Below, piece by piece: positions 35,881 through 45,668 of a stretch of DNA of 64,000 nucleotides; the first letter of the stretch is position 1, and each line of letters opens with the position of its first letter. Location: NCBI RefSeq assembly GCF_000512355.1, contig NZ_CP004006.1, positions 1,417,001-1,481,000 on the forward strand. Direction: 5' to 3'. The notes beneath the pieces were generated by a model that worked only from the letters and a program-made list of their open reading frames with translations, made no database searches and was not told where the DNA came from. The translations under genes and the position numbers were made by a program. Source of the stretch: Legionella oakridgensis ATCC 33761 = DSM 21215 (lineage in GTDB: Bacteria; Pseudomonadota; Gammaproteobacteria; Legionellales; Legionellaceae).

Positions 35881-37068
35881 TTATCGCCCTAGCATCTTTA
35901 ATCGTTCCTCATAAGCTTCTTCTGCTTCCTCAGAGAGATCACTGACTCGTGTTAAAACTTCTGTTGGCAATTGCTGGAAGAAACTTAAGCCTTTGCCAGC
36001 CGCGCCTTCATGACGTATTTTATCAATCATCATCAGATTATTAATGGTTCTTGCTAACCGATATTCAGCTAAAATGGGCAATTGTGCGGGTGCAACAGCT
36101 CTTTGGCTCACCCGTTGGATGCCTCGTTCTGGTGTTTCTTGTTTAAATAAGACAGAATCGGCCAAATCCGTCTCAGTTAATGCAATGGCATAAGGTCCCA
36201 CAAAAAATGAATCTCCATGAATGACATTCGCCCCTATTTTCATGGTAAATCCAAAAGGAATTTGAAATGCCGCAAAACTAAAGCGACCATCCCCTAAATT
36301 AACTCCAAGAATCAGTGCGCCACTACAATCGCGGGATAAGGGTGTAAACACATGAGCAAATGGATGGGTTTCAACAAACAAACCACCTCCCCCTGCTATA
36401 TTCATTACGTATTGCTCAATATAATCTTTATCAAAATCATATTGCACCAAATAAAGCTCTTCCAATTCTTTATGAGCAACGGGGTCGATGGTCACAGGTT
36501 CTTTTAGAGAAATCAGCTCTGCTCCATAATGCTTTAAGAAAGATGGTGGAACAGCAAGCGCATTCATTTTAGGAATATCGACAAGTTTTATATCCTTAGG
36601 AATTAACAATACCCCTAACCCACCAAATACGCTGGCATCCCTGCCACTTCTTGCTGCTTCTACGGAGCGATGTTTCCAGGTTGCCTCAACAATTAATTCT
36701 TCTGGCTCTACGGGTTCAGCATCATAGCTGATGGGCAAATCATCCGCTTGCAGCCCAGTTACTGCTAATAAATCAACTTGTGTCCCTGCCCTAAGGATCG
36801 CATGAGCTTCCATTGCTTTCATTAAAGGTCTAATGGGGTTATCAGGATTTCTTCTATCCACCATCGTCGATTTTAATGCATGTTCGTGACTGGCAGCTAC
36901 CTCATCATCTAATTTACTTTTCATGCACATGGTGCATCGGCATATATCACTATGTGGTCTTGCCTGGCCACCAGCCCCAGCAGAAGTTGCTGCACTGTGT
37001 TCAGTACTACCCGCCGTTAATCCCTCACTAATTGTTTTGGTTGATGATCCTGAAGTAGGCTCGGGCAT
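35881..37068 (-). CDS. Hypothetical protein with CxCxxC motif, candidate effector
   Basis: A 395-residue protein of no recognised family. The first 45 residues are Ser/Thr/Gly/Ala-rich and probably unstructured. They are followed by a metal-site-like CRCTMCMKSK. The centre contains FGGLGVLLIPKDIKLVDIPKMN and a beta-rich GGGLFVETHPFAHVFTPLS that could be a cupin-like barrel. Near the end FFQQLPTEVLTRVSDL loosely resembles an F-box start, and the tail is Glu-rich (SEEAEEAYEERL). No signal peptide. The Glu-rich C-terminus fits a Dot/Icm export signal; this is inference. Confidence 0.55.
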   Translation of the reverse strand: MPEPTSGSSTKTISEGLTAGSTEHSAATSAGAGGQARPHSDICRCTMCMKSKLDDEVAASHEHALKSTMVDRRNPDNPIRPLMKAMEAHAILRAGTQVDLLAVTGLQADDLPISYDAEPVEPEELIVEATWKHRSVEAARSGRDASVFGGLGVLLIPKDIKLVDIPKMNALAVPPSFLKHYGAELISLKEPVTIDPVAHKELEELYLVQYDFDKDYIEQYVMNIAGGGGLFVETHPFAHVFTPLSRDCSGALILGVNLGDGRFSFAAFQIPFGFTMKIGANVIHGDSFFVGPYAIALTETDLADSVLFKQETPERGIQRVSQRAVAPAQLPILAEYRLARTINNLMMIDKIRHEGAAGKGLSFFQQLPTEVLTRVSDLSEEAEEAYEERLKMLGR

Positions 37069-37170
37069 AATTATGCTCCATAATTAAACTATATGAACAA
37101 TTATAGACTAACTATGGGTTTTGTTTTTATTTTGTTCTTGTTGATTAAATAATAAATAAATTTATTTATA

Positions 37171-37464
37171 CTAAATGATGTGGGTCATGAAGGTTTTCGG
37201 GGTATCTTCTTCATATTGATATTGCGCAATATATTCAGAAAATTTGTCTAATTGATGGAGAAAAAATCCGCTATGCCTGAATCCTTGAGCATGGAGGTGC
37301 CAATTGATAACTGAGGCGTAAATCTTATCCAGGATGTTTATCACACCATTAATTACTGCATTTCTATTACCAATATGGGGCTCAAAATAGCTGTGTATTT
37401 CTATTCATGGCCTGCATCTAACTCAAGCACGGTGGGTTTTGAATTAAAAAATTGATTTTGTCAT
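37171..37464 (-). pseudogene. Possible small broken gene
   Basis: A decayed frame of about 98 residues. From ATG at 37464 the peptide begins MTKSIF and stops at once. Shifted frames continue with KPTVLELDAGHE and then a long clean stretch (IHSYFEPHIGNRNAVINGV, HSGFFLHQLDKFSEYIAQYQ) to TAG at 37171. At least two repairs are needed, one outside a homopolymer. No family recognised. It fills most of the 400-bp gap 37069-37467. Confidence 0.3.
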
Positions 37465-37467
37465 TAT

Positions 37468-38187
37468 TTAAAAATATCGATTATAAATAGATAAGTATGT
37501 TCCATCATTTTCCATATCAATCAAGGCCTTATTGATTCGAATGATGAGTTGGGCATTGTTGATGTTTGCCAAGATCCCATAACCAAGACCAACTGGGATA
37601 GGAGCTCCAACATATTTAAGATTTTGGGGGTTATTCTCGACCCAATAGGAAGCGTCAATATAATCAAACATAATAAGATCAATCTTACGACTCTCTAAAT
37701 CATGTAGCATATCTTGTTGTTCTGCGTAGGTAATCACCTGAACATTATTGTATTTTTCTAATAACAGATCTTGAAATATAGTACCTTTTTCAACACCAAT
37801 GCGTTGCCCTTTATTGATGTTATTATCATTGATATTAGAGTCAGCATTTGTGAGTAATTGCGCTTTAGATTGCAAATAAGGTAAGCTAAATAAGAAATAT
37901 TGCAGTCTTGCTTGGGTAATGAAAAAACCATCTATCCCTAAATCTGCTTCTCCGGCCTGAACAGCCGCCATAATATCGGAGAATGTCATCGCCTTATAAA
38001 TACACGACGCATTAATACGGCGACAGACTTCATTGACAATATCAATTTCAAACCCAACAAAAACTCCCTTATCACTAGCTTGCATTTCCATAGGAGGATT
38101 AAAAGGAGAGGCGGCAACAATGAGTTGTTCGGCAAGTAATTGGGAACACATCAAAAAAGAAAAAAGCAACACTCCTAGTATTTTCAT
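37468..38187 (-). CDS. Polar amino acid-type ABC transporter substrate-binding protein
   Basis: A 239-residue periplasmic binding protein of SBP family 3 with a signal peptide (MKILGVLLFSFLMCSQLLA). The fold signatures are VAASPFNPPMEM, GVFVGFEIDIVNEVCRRI, AVQAGEADLGIDGFFIT and KGQRIGVEKGTIFQDLL. It resembles arginine or glutamine binders. No permease or ATPase gene is adjacent, so it may serve a transporter encoded elsewhere or have a sensory role. Confidence 0.82.
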   Translation of the reverse strand: MKILGVLLFSFLMCSQLLAEQLIVAASPFNPPMEMQASDKGVFVGFEIDIVNEVCRRINASCIYKAMTFSDIMAAVQAGEADLGIDGFFITQARLQYFLFSLPYLQSKAQLLTNADSNINDNNINKGQRIGVEKGTIFQDLLLEKYNNVQVITYAEQQDMLHDLESRKIDLIMFDYIDASYWVENNPQNLKYVGAPIPVGLGYGILANINNAQLIIRINKALIDMENDGTYLSIYNRYF

Positions 38188-38591
38188 AAACGATGTGCTT
38201 TATTTTTCAATGACATGTTTAATAGTCTAGACAAAATGATCAATATATTCCAATCTAAAATGAACGATCATATAGTGAGTGAGTCATGACGATAACTCAT
38301 CCTTCCTCCTTAATTCCTTGTTTATAATTTTTCCAAAATAAGCTAGCAAATGATCATCAATCCACCATCAACGAACGCTTGTTTGATACGCTTCCTATAG
38401 CCGCCGAAACTCTGAAAAACTAACACCTAAAAACTCTACTTATTTGTTTTTATCTCTTTTAATCATATATTAATGACAACTAACATTTATTAATAACTGG
38501 GTATAACAACGAAATAGGCTTTAATCTAATACAAGTAAAAACCTGAAAAATATGACGGTATAAAAAGGAATCATTGCACAGGAGATAGGTC
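38188..38591. other. Intergenic gap without recognised genes
   Basis: A 404-bp AT-rich stretch between divergently transcribed genes. It must hold promoters for both, but I see no clear -35/-10 pair, hairpin or repeat. GGAGATAGGTC before 38592 is the ribosome site of the next gene. Confidence 0.5.
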
Positions 38592-39743
38592 ATGAGGGTA
38601 TTAATTGTTGGTGCGGGCATTGCCGGCTTAAGTTTGGCAGCACTGCTAAAGCAGCGTGGTTTGGAGCCTACCGTAATAGAAAAGTCAGCATCATTTGGCG
38701 CCGTGGGATACATGCTTGGATTATACCCAACAGGGGCTAATGTATTGCGGGCTTTAAATTGCTATGATCAATATCTTGAAGTTTCAGTACCTGGTCAAGC
38801 GTATGCAGCCTATACGAGTGACAATAAACTGCTTAAACAATTCTCTTTTACACCGATGGTAGAACAATATGGCCCTTACCAATTAATTACGCGCTATGAG
38901 TTATTGTACATTCTTCGCCAAACCTGTGGTGATTTAAACATCCGTTTCAATACGGAAGTATCTTCGTTGACGCAAAATGAACATGAGGTCGAAGTCCAGT
39001 TTCATGATAAAACCAAAGCTCGATTTGACTTGGTGGTGGGTGCAGATGGACTCCATTCTCAAGTTAGAAGTTTTATTTTAAGCAGTCATGAATATCAGTA
39101 TTTTAATACCGGCTGGGGTGGTTGGGTATGGTGGTCTCAAGGAAAAACATTACCGGGAAACACCATTCAGGAGTTCTGGGGGCAAGGTACTTTTTTAGGC
39201 GCCTATCCAGTTAAAGGAAAAGCAGGTCTTATTGCAGCAATCGATTCTCCCACAGCAGAAAAAGCATTGGAGGGAGAAAAAAGTCGACAAGAATTTATTT
39301 CACAGAAATTTGCCAAAGTTTTTCAGCAGCACCCAGATTTTTTGAATGATTTACCACCAGATCAAGAACCTGTATTTTTTTGGTCTTTAAACGATCAGCG
39401 GGCTACAACCTGGCATAAGGGGCGTGTGGTACTGGTTGGTGATTCTGCTGCTGCGTTTTTACCAACTGCAGGCGTCGGAGCTTCCATGGCATTAGAATCG
39501 GCTGCTGTTTTAAACGACGTTTTATCTCGCACCAGCACTGAATTTATTCCTCATGCTTTAAGTTTATTCGAGAAACGCCGAAAAGCACGTGTTGAAGGCG
39601 CGCAAAATGACTCACGCAAATTAGCAAAAATGATGTTTGTCAGCTCTTCTTTTGCAACATGGATGAGAAATTACTTTACTAAGGTGATGTCTGTGCAGTC
39701 TTTAATGAAAAGTATCATGAAAGGATTTGATGAGCCAATTTAA
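38592..39743 (+). CDS. FAD-dependent monooxygenase (PHBH fold)
   Basis: A 383-residue flavoprotein of the aromatic-ring hydroxylase class. It has the FAD dinucleotide fold RVLIVGAGIAGLSLAALLKQRG at the start, the DLVVGADGLHSQVR motif and VVLVGDSAAAFLPTAGVGASMALESA, which contact FAD. The substrate is unknown. It is flanked by unrelated genes and seems to be a single unit. Confidence 0.85.
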   Translation: MRVLIVGAGIAGLSLAALLKQRGLEPTVIEKSASFGAVGYMLGLYPTGANVLRALNCYDQYLEVSVPGQAYAAYTSDNKLLKQFSFTPMVEQYGPYQLITRYELLYILRQTCGDLNIRFNTEVSSLTQNEHEVEVQFHDKTKARFDLVVGADGLHSQVRSFILSSHEYQYFNTGWGGWVWWSQGKTLPGNTIQEFWGQGTFLGAYPVKGKAGLIAAIDSPTAEKALEGEKSRQEFISQKFAKVFQQHPDFLNDLPPDQEPVFFWSLNDQRATTWHKGRVVLVGDSAAAFLPTAGVGASMALESAAVLNDVLSRTSTEFIPHALSLFEKRRKARVEGAQNDSRKLAKMMFVSSSFATWMRNYFTKVMSVQSLMKSIMKGFDEPI

Positions 39744-39802
39744 CGTTTAGTCAACAGATCCTTTATGACACTCCTTAATCAATAACGTACACTCATAAGT
39801 GT

Positions 39803-40691
39803 ATGCTAAAGTTGCTTATGAAAGGAACTCTTCTATTTTTTATTTTTTCATTTTATTCAGCAATGGGATTTTGTGATACTATACTATCCAATAATCAGCC
39901 CCCTGCTGAGGGCAACTTTGCCTTGCCAGCTCCTCAACAACCAGGGCCATTTCTTTCATTTGGACAAAATATTATTGGGAAGAATCAGATTCAAATTGAT
40001 TTTGATCCTAGCTACTTATACCAAACCAATAGTTCTTTTTTAGCACTCAGCACTTCTTTTTTATATGGCCTAAGCGATACAGCTTCTATCTTTTTCACAC
40101 TTCCTGTAGCTGTCAAATACACCACAGGATCTAATCACTCTTCAGGCCTCTCAGACGTAAGTTTGCAAGGAGAGTATGCTTTTTATGACAATTCAAACAG
40201 CAAATCAACGCAACAGGCAACCATGGTTACAGCCATTACGTTCCCCACAGGTTCATCAACTAAAAATCCTCCAACAGGCAACGATACTTACAATTTTTTC
40301 ATAGGCGGTACTTATAATCAGATATTTATCGATTGGTCATGGTTTGTGTCTCCCGGCATTAATTGGTTTGCTGTCAAAGATCATACTCTTATGGGTTCCC
40401 AATATCTGTATCAATTCGGAATAGGAAAAAACTTTCAAAGCCAGCGCGATCGTTTTATATGGGCAGGCCTGCTGGAATTGGATGGTGTTTATTCTGAAAA
40501 AACAAATTATTTGGAAAAAAGATCCAAATTCAGGTGGCAACATCGTCAATATCACACCTTCTTTATGGTACTCCACTCAGACTTTAATTATCCAAGCTGG
40601 TATTGCCTTCCCGCTGCTCCAACAATGGAATGGTAATCAAAGTAAAACAAATTATTATGCTACAGCAACTCTGACTTGGACTATCGATTAG
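39803..40691 (+). CDS. Outer-membrane beta-barrel protein, one frame break
   Basis: An exported protein of about 296 residues. It has a signal peptide (LLMKGTLLFFIFSFYSAMGF), then strand-rich sequence (YQTNSSFLALSTSFLYGLSD, TASIFFTLPVAVKYTTG, SDVSLQGEYAFYD, IFIDWSWFVSPGINWF) and a last strand TATLTWTID. The pattern resembles the MetA-pathway/phenol-degradation transporter-like barrels. The frame breaks at A6 (40515-40520). One added A restores KKDPNSGGNIVNITPSLWYS and the end at 40691. Confidence 0.68.
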
Positions 40692-40831
40692 CTATTGCAG
40701 TCATTTTTCTGCACAGAAAAAATGTATGATGTCTATGCTTAAAATTTTCTAATATTTTTTATCAAAAATCTGGTGATGCAGCACACAATAAGCTAGATTA
40801 ATAAAATCATTTTTGGTTCTTGGAGAACAAT

Positions 40832-41359
40832 ATGGCTTTTTTTCTAGGCAAATCTCCCCTGGAAATAAAAAATGCTTTAAATGAGTCTTCACTAGAACAA
40901 TTAGAATTGTTAAAAACACAATACAATCTCACCCTGACAAAGTTATCTAGACGTCAACAATTGACAGAAACGTCATTGCAGCAATGCACAGCTCAACTGC
41001 TTGACAAAGAATCACAATTGACAAGTCTTAAAGCTAGAGAACAAGAAATTATTGAGCAGGAAGAAGCAAGAAAGCAAGCACTGGCTGATAGCCTTGAGGA
41101 CCGATCTGTTGACAATTATCTTATTCGAATTTCTTTACTGAGCTATTCTCCCATGGCTGCGTATCATGATGAGATGCAACGTATTTCTGCAAGTATCCAC
41201 CAGTTAAATGAGCAAGCTAACAAAACTAGAATTCATTTAGCCACGCTTGCAAAACTCATCAGGACAGAAGAACAGGAACTTAATATCTTAAATCCAATTT
41301 TGCAGCGGAAAATCCTCGGGGCAGAAATGAAATTGACTTCTCAACCCGTCATTAGCTAG
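40832..41359 (+). CDS. Hypothetical coiled-coil protein
   Basis: A 175-residue protein started at ATG 40832, which has TTGGAG upstream; a TTG four codons earlier is less likely. Gln/Leu/Lys-rich helices dominate (LEQLELLKTQYNLTLTKLSR, QLTSLKAREQEIIEQEEARK), giving a long coiled coil from about residue 10 to 100. No signal peptide or enzyme motif. Function unknown. Confidence 0.6.
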   Translation: MAFFLGKSPLEIKNALNESSLEQLELLKTQYNLTLTKLSRRQQLTETSLQQCTAQLLDKESQLTSLKAREQEIIEQEEARKQALADSLEDRSVDNYLIRISLLSYSPMAAYHDEMQRISASIHQLNEQANKTRIHLATLAKLIRTEEQELNILNPILQRKILGAEMKLTSQPVIS

Positions 41360-41366
41360 CAAATGT

Positions 41367-41786
41367 CTATTCCAAAGACAAAAAAATCAAAGCCATAATG
41401 GCAAACAGCATACCAATGCCTTGTTTCCAGGTGACGCCCTGTTTTAAGAAAAGAACGCAAAATAATAACGTAATAAAAGGATACATGGATGTAATTAAGA
41501 TAACAGGCATCGCTGGCCCTTTGCGCAAGGCAATAATAAAAAAAATACAACCAATGCCATTGGCCAGACCATTCAGCAAACCGTAAGCACCTCCTTTCAT
41601 AGAAAGCTCAGGCTTAAACCCTAAAAGAAATAAGGCAATGAACCCAGCCACTAACACACCAAGGCTTGAATAAAAAACGGTAGAAAGCGGTTGAATCAGA
41701 CTGGATGCTTTTGCGCCCCAGTATCCCCAAACACCATAAAGAAATAAAGAAACAAACGACGGCAAATACCAAGCGCTGATGGTCAT
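41367..41786 (-). CDS. Small DMT-type membrane protein (half EamA)
   Basis: A 139-residue inner-membrane protein with about five hydrophobic segments (WYLPSFVSLFLYGVWGYWG, STVFYSSLGVLVAGFIALFL, GLLNGLANGIGCIFFIIAL, PVILITSMYPFITLLFCVLF, GIGMLFAIMALIFLSL). It matches one EamA half, so it would work as a dimer, like small multidrug-type or undecaprenyl-linked carriers. Substrate unknown. Its stop lies 7 bp from the stop of the preceding convergent gene. Confidence 0.75.
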   Translation of the reverse strand: MTISAWYLPSFVSLFLYGVWGYWGAKASSLIQPLSTVFYSSLGVLVAGFIALFLLGFKPELSMKGGAYGLLNGLANGIGCIFFIIALRKGPAMPVILITSMYPFITLLFCVLFLKQGVTWKQGIGMLFAIMALIFLSLE

Positions 41787-41949
41787 AATGAATCCAAACC
41801 CCTAAGGATTCGGCATTATAATGTATTTATTTAACCTTGCGTACCTGTAACTTATAGAATCATCAGTAAAAATCGTTGGACTGAATTAAATCATCGATAA
41901 GTTATCTAATTTCTTAACGCTCCGAACAACTCTAGGACTTTTGACAAAA

Positions 41950-42867
41950 TCATAGGGAAATATCATGCGAAATAATCTTAATTTCTTCTTGCTGAAGATA
42001 GGCCAGAATCAATGTATATTCCGGCACCTCAAGCCAGGTCGTTGTGTCCTCTGTCAACGGTTCTGATGCAATAATAATACTTGATTTATTTTTGCCGCTT
42101 TTCATTTTGTATTCATTATCATAATATCCATAGCTTTCACCATAGGTATACCATAATGAATGGTAAGAAAAATGACTCGAGGGCGGCGCATTATCTGGCA
42201 ACCATCCATAGTCCAGTACAAATCGAGTGGCAACAATAAATTCACCATTCGTAATAAAAAGATTAACGGGTGAATTTATCGCAATATCATGTTGATGACG
42301 AACGTATTTAAGTATTTTTAATGTTGAAATAATTGCATTAACAATATCATCAATTTCATACGTTCCCAATGGATTTGATAACTGTGACAAAAAGACGGCA
42401 TAAATCCATTCGCTGTCCGTTGTTCCTTTTATGAGTTTTCTATAATCATCGTGTATGTATTCGAGTAAATCGTAGCGCATTGTATTAAAATTATGAAGCG
42501 AGCCATTGTGCGCCAAAGCAATATTGGAGTCGGGAAATACAAATGGATGAACATTTTGATTAGCCACCACTTGGGATTCATGGTAAGACACCCCTCGCAA
42601 ATGGGCAAGCAAACAATGAGGGGTAATTTTTGAGGCTAGATGGCGTAAATTTTCATCGTAAAATGGCAGTTGTGGGGTTTTATACAAATAAGGTTTTAAC
42701 GGATTGCGTGAAGTATGCTCCCAAGCCGCCATGCCAAAACCAGCCAAATTAAGCAGATAGGACATGTACTTTGGATGATAGCTTTGTTTGATAAATGAAT
42801 TATCAGGTTTATAAAGCAATTCTTCAACCATCACTGGCCGCCCAAGATAAGACAATATTCTACACAT
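41950..42867 (-). CDS. Class II glutamine amidotransferase
   Basis: A 305-residue Ntn-fold amidotransferase of YafJ/EgtC type. Cys2 directly after the start Met (MCRILSYLGRP) is the nucleophile. LLAHLRGVSYHESQV and ALAHNGSLHNF are the expected glutamine-site motifs, and GTTDSEWIY follows. It starts six bases after the cyclic-nucleotide-binding gene and is the last gene of a three-gene operon with a GCS2 ligase. EgtC and EgtA are comparable families in ergothioneine synthesis, but egtB and egtD are absent here. Confidence 0.83.
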   Translation of the reverse strand: MCRILSYLGRPVMVEELLYKPDNSFIKQSYHPKYMSYLLNLAGFGMAAWEHTSRNPLKPYLYKTPQLPFYDENLRHLASKITPHCLLAHLRGVSYHESQVVANQNVHPFVFPDSNIALAHNGSLHNFNTMRYDLLEYIHDDYRKLIKGTTDSEWIYAVFLSQLSNPLGTYEIDDIVNAIISTLKILKYVRHQHDIAINSPVNLFITNGEFIVATRFVLDYGWLPDNAPPSSHFSYHSLWYTYGESYGYYDNEYKMKSGKNKSSIIIASEPLTEDTTTWLEVPEYTLILAYLQQEEIKIISHDISL

Positions 42868-42873
42868 ACCCGT

Positions 42874-43911
42874 TCACCTGTTATAGGCCTCAATATGCAG
42901 CCTGATATCTAATTTATTAATTGATTTACTAAGAGCCACTAATGATTCACAAATCAGATTAAATAGTTTGTACCAAAGCTCAGGATGATGTACTTCAAAA
43001 AAATTCAGAGCTTTTTCCGGAATTTTTAATAGTACCGCCGATTCGCAAGTCAAAAAGGTGATGGTAAATTCAGAATTACGATCCACACAGGCAATGCTTG
43101 CAAATAATGATCCCGGTCCAATAACGGATAATTTGGCAAGTTTATTGTCTTGCATAATACTGGATTGCACAGCACCATGAAGAACAATAAAGCAAGAAGC
43201 ATTTTTCTCTCTTTCATGAATTAAAATGCAATCTTTTGGCGCTTCTAAAAAGGTAGAATGTGCAAATAAAACCGTTAAATCATCTGGGGTAAATCCCTGG
43301 AATATCGGTTTCCCCTGTAGCAGCGTCTTGGCTTCCTGATCAGACATGGAAGCGAGCTTTTTTGGCTGAGTTAATGTATGAATAACCCGGCCAAAGAAGG
43401 ATAAAGTGATCATATCAGAATGAGCTATAAACGCCGTTGCTTTATCATGAATGCGTTTCAAGTGATGACAAACCTGCACGCTAACCGCATTAAGAATTTT
43501 ATACTGCGTCTGTGGAAAATAGCTTGCCAACAGTTCAAAATAAAGAGGGGTAATATGTAAACACTCAACCTGTTCTTGAGCCACGGCCGAGGTTGCACAT
43601 GGAGCGTCTTCAATAAAACTTGCCGCCCCTATAAAATGACCTACGGTAAGGGTTTCTATTTTTTGTATCCCTTTCCCCAAAATTCTTGCCATCAAATCAA
43701 CCCGACCTGCAACAATAAGATAAAAACCATCTGTATTCTTACCCTGTTGTATAATAAGTGCATTGGGTTCAAACACCACGATATCACAATGGGTTAGCAT
43801 CTGTTCCAACTCATGGCGACTCAGATAATGACTTAATACACCGTGTTGCAAATATTTAATTTGAGCTTCTAATTCGGCTTTGCGGATTAAGCCATTTTTT
43901 TTATAATTCAT
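42874..43911 (-). CDS. Protein with two cyclic-nucleotide-binding domains
   Basis: A 345-residue protein with two CAP_ED-type domains. The first (about residues 45-130) has FEPNALIIQQGKNTDGFYLI and GHFIGAASFIEDAPCATSAV. The second (about 195-300) has LEAPKDCILIHEREKNASCF and GSLFASIACVDRNSEFTIT. The phosphate-binding arginine is not in canonical form in the second one, so ligand binding is uncertain. No DNA-binding HTH is seen. It overlaps the GCS2 gene and immediately precedes the amidotransferase, suggesting a regulatory subunit for these enzymes. Confidence 0.8.
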   Translation of the reverse strand: MNYKKNGLIRKAELEAQIKYLQHGVLSHYLSRHELEQMLTHCDIVVFEPNALIIQQGKNTDGFYLIVAGRVDLMARILGKGIQKIETLTVGHFIGAASFIEDAPCATSAVAQEQVECLHITPLYFELLASYFPQTQYKILNAVSVQVCHHLKRIHDKATAFIAHSDMITLSFFGRVIHTLTQPKKLASMSDQEAKTLLQGKPIFQGFTPDDLTVLFAHSTFLEAPKDCILIHEREKNASCFIVLHGAVQSSIMQDNKLAKLSVIGPGSLFASIACVDRNSEFTITFLTCESAVLLKIPEKALNFFEVHHPELWYKLFNLICESLVALSKSINKLDIRLHIEAYNR

Positions 43912-45027
43912 TTTGACCTATCCATTGTCTATATTGTTCAGCAACCACCTGTGTAAATGTTTGATATTCTTTAAATATTTTTCTTAATAAAATCACATCA
44001 CTTTTATTATTAATCACATCGTCTCTAAGACTTGCAATATAAGCATCACTGTCAAGCTGTCTCGTATATTGCTCCATTTTTTCATGGTATCGAGCACATC
44101 ATCAAGAATCAAATCATGTTGATTAGTATAAGGATTAATAAACGTCCCACTAGGACCAAAACGACTGGCCTGAAAACGATTATAATTATATAAATAATAT
44201 AAATCCCGCGAGATAAGTTCAGGCCTTTCCATTAAAAGATAAAGCGCTAATGCTTGAACATAAGCAGCCATGGCAACGGATTTTTTTATAGTAAGCGGTG
44301 TATCGAATACTCGTATCTCCACCGTTCCAAATTCGGGCTTAGGTCGAATATCCCAATAAATATCTTTCATGGTTTTGATGAGTCCCCAATCCCGCATTTT
44401 ATAAAAATAATTAGAAAATTCCTGCCAATCTTTAAAATAAGGCATCACACCGCTTGATGGGAATGAATTAAAAATAGAAGAGCGTGCAGAAAAAAAACCT
44501 GTATCAATGCCTTGATAAAAAGGTGATGAAGCGCTTAATGCGATAAATTGCGGTACATATCTTGCGAGAGCATGCGTCAAATAAATTGCATCATCGCCAC
44601 TAGCACAACCTACGTGAATATGTTGGCCAAATACCGTTGCTCGTTTGCTTAAGTAACGGAATCGTCGAGAAATTTTTCTATACCGCTGGCTTGGGTATAT
44701 TTTTTGCATGGACCATTGCTGAAAAGGATGCGTCCCTCCTCCACAAAAACCTATGTCAGTACTTGCGGTCTTTGATTTTAAAAAAGATTGCAATTCCAAC
44801 AATTCTTGTAATAGCGTTGTTGGAGCATGATGAATCGATGAATTTATTTCTATCATGCTTTGAGTTATTTCAGGTTTTATTCTTTCTTTATAGTTTATTT
44901 CATTTAAGTTTCTAAAAAATTCTTTTGCGCGAGAAATTAAAGAAAAACTATGAATATCAATAATCTGAAACTCTAACTCAACACCAATGGAAACCTTCTT
45001 GGAGGTTTTAAACGGCAGAACTTTCAT
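43901..45027 (-). CDS. GCS2-family carboxylate-amine ligase (YbdK-like), one frame break
   Basis: An ATP-dependent ligase of the glutamate-cysteine ligase 2 family. It opens with KVSIGVELEFQIID and has the GGTHPF motif, FGQHIHVG and GTVEIRVFDTPLT, characteristic of YbdK. The frame stops early at 44014 through a break at T6 (44077-44082). One added base restores KKMEQYTRQLDSDAYIASL and a stop at 43901, giving 375 residues, the normal length. It would then overlap the next gene's start, as in a coupled operon. The natural amine substrate is unknown. Confidence 0.82.
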
Positions 45028-45120
45028 CTTCGTCCTTGAGTCTATTAATTGCTTTTCTAATATTATTGTCTATATAAAAGTATAGTTGATACTAAAGTTA
45101 ACAGGCGATTCTTAAAAATC

Positions 45121-45627
45121 ATGCAGAAATATCTGATAAAAACTGACCGCCTTGGTTTGCGTTTTATTACTAAAGAAGATATCCACTATCTTGAAGAGTT
45201 GGATAATGATCCAGAAGTCAAAGAGTATTTTCCCTCTGGTACGCTCGATCGCAAAGAATTGCAACAACTCATAGAAGATTATTTGTCCAACTGCAAACAT
45301 CGCAATTTACCTGCCTTTGTAGTTTTTAGGCGGGATACTGAACAATTTGTGGGAAGAGCTTATTTTGATCATTATGAAACAGGCGAGGTTAAAATCGGCT
45401 ATCTGTTTCATAAAAACTATTGGGATAAGGGATATGCCAGTGAAATATTGTGTGCTTTATTAGATTGGGCCAAAAAAAATATTGATGCAGACTACATTAT
45501 TGCCTATGCGGATAAGGATAATAAAGCGTCTTTTCGCGTCATGGAAAAATGCGGCATGACCTATTATAAAGATGGGACATACAAAGGTATGAAAAGCAAA
45601 TTTTATCGAATAAAAAACCAGGAATAG
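45121..45627 (+). CDS. GNAT acetyltransferase (RimJ/RimL-like)
   Basis: A 168-residue acetyl-CoA-dependent N-acetyltransferase of the Acetyltransf_3 type. It starts KTDRLGLRFITKEDI, has the GEVKIGYLFHKNYWDKGYASE pyrophosphate-binding region (QxxGxG equivalent DKGYAS) and NKASFRVMEKCGM. Such enzymes modify ribosomal protein ends or small molecules. The substrate here is unknown. It is divergent from the GCS2 operon over about 93 bp. Confidence 0.85.
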   Translation: MQKYLIKTDRLGLRFITKEDIHYLEELDNDPEVKEYFPSGTLDRKELQQLIEDYLSNCKHRNLPAFVVFRRDTEQFVGRAYFDHYETGEVKIGYLFHKNYWDKGYASEILCALLDWAKKNIDADYIIAYADKDNKASFRVMEKCGMTYYKDGTYKGMKSKFYRIKNQE

Positions 45628-45668
45628 GTCACGATTCTATGACAAAAAAACAACATTCTAGGAGTACT

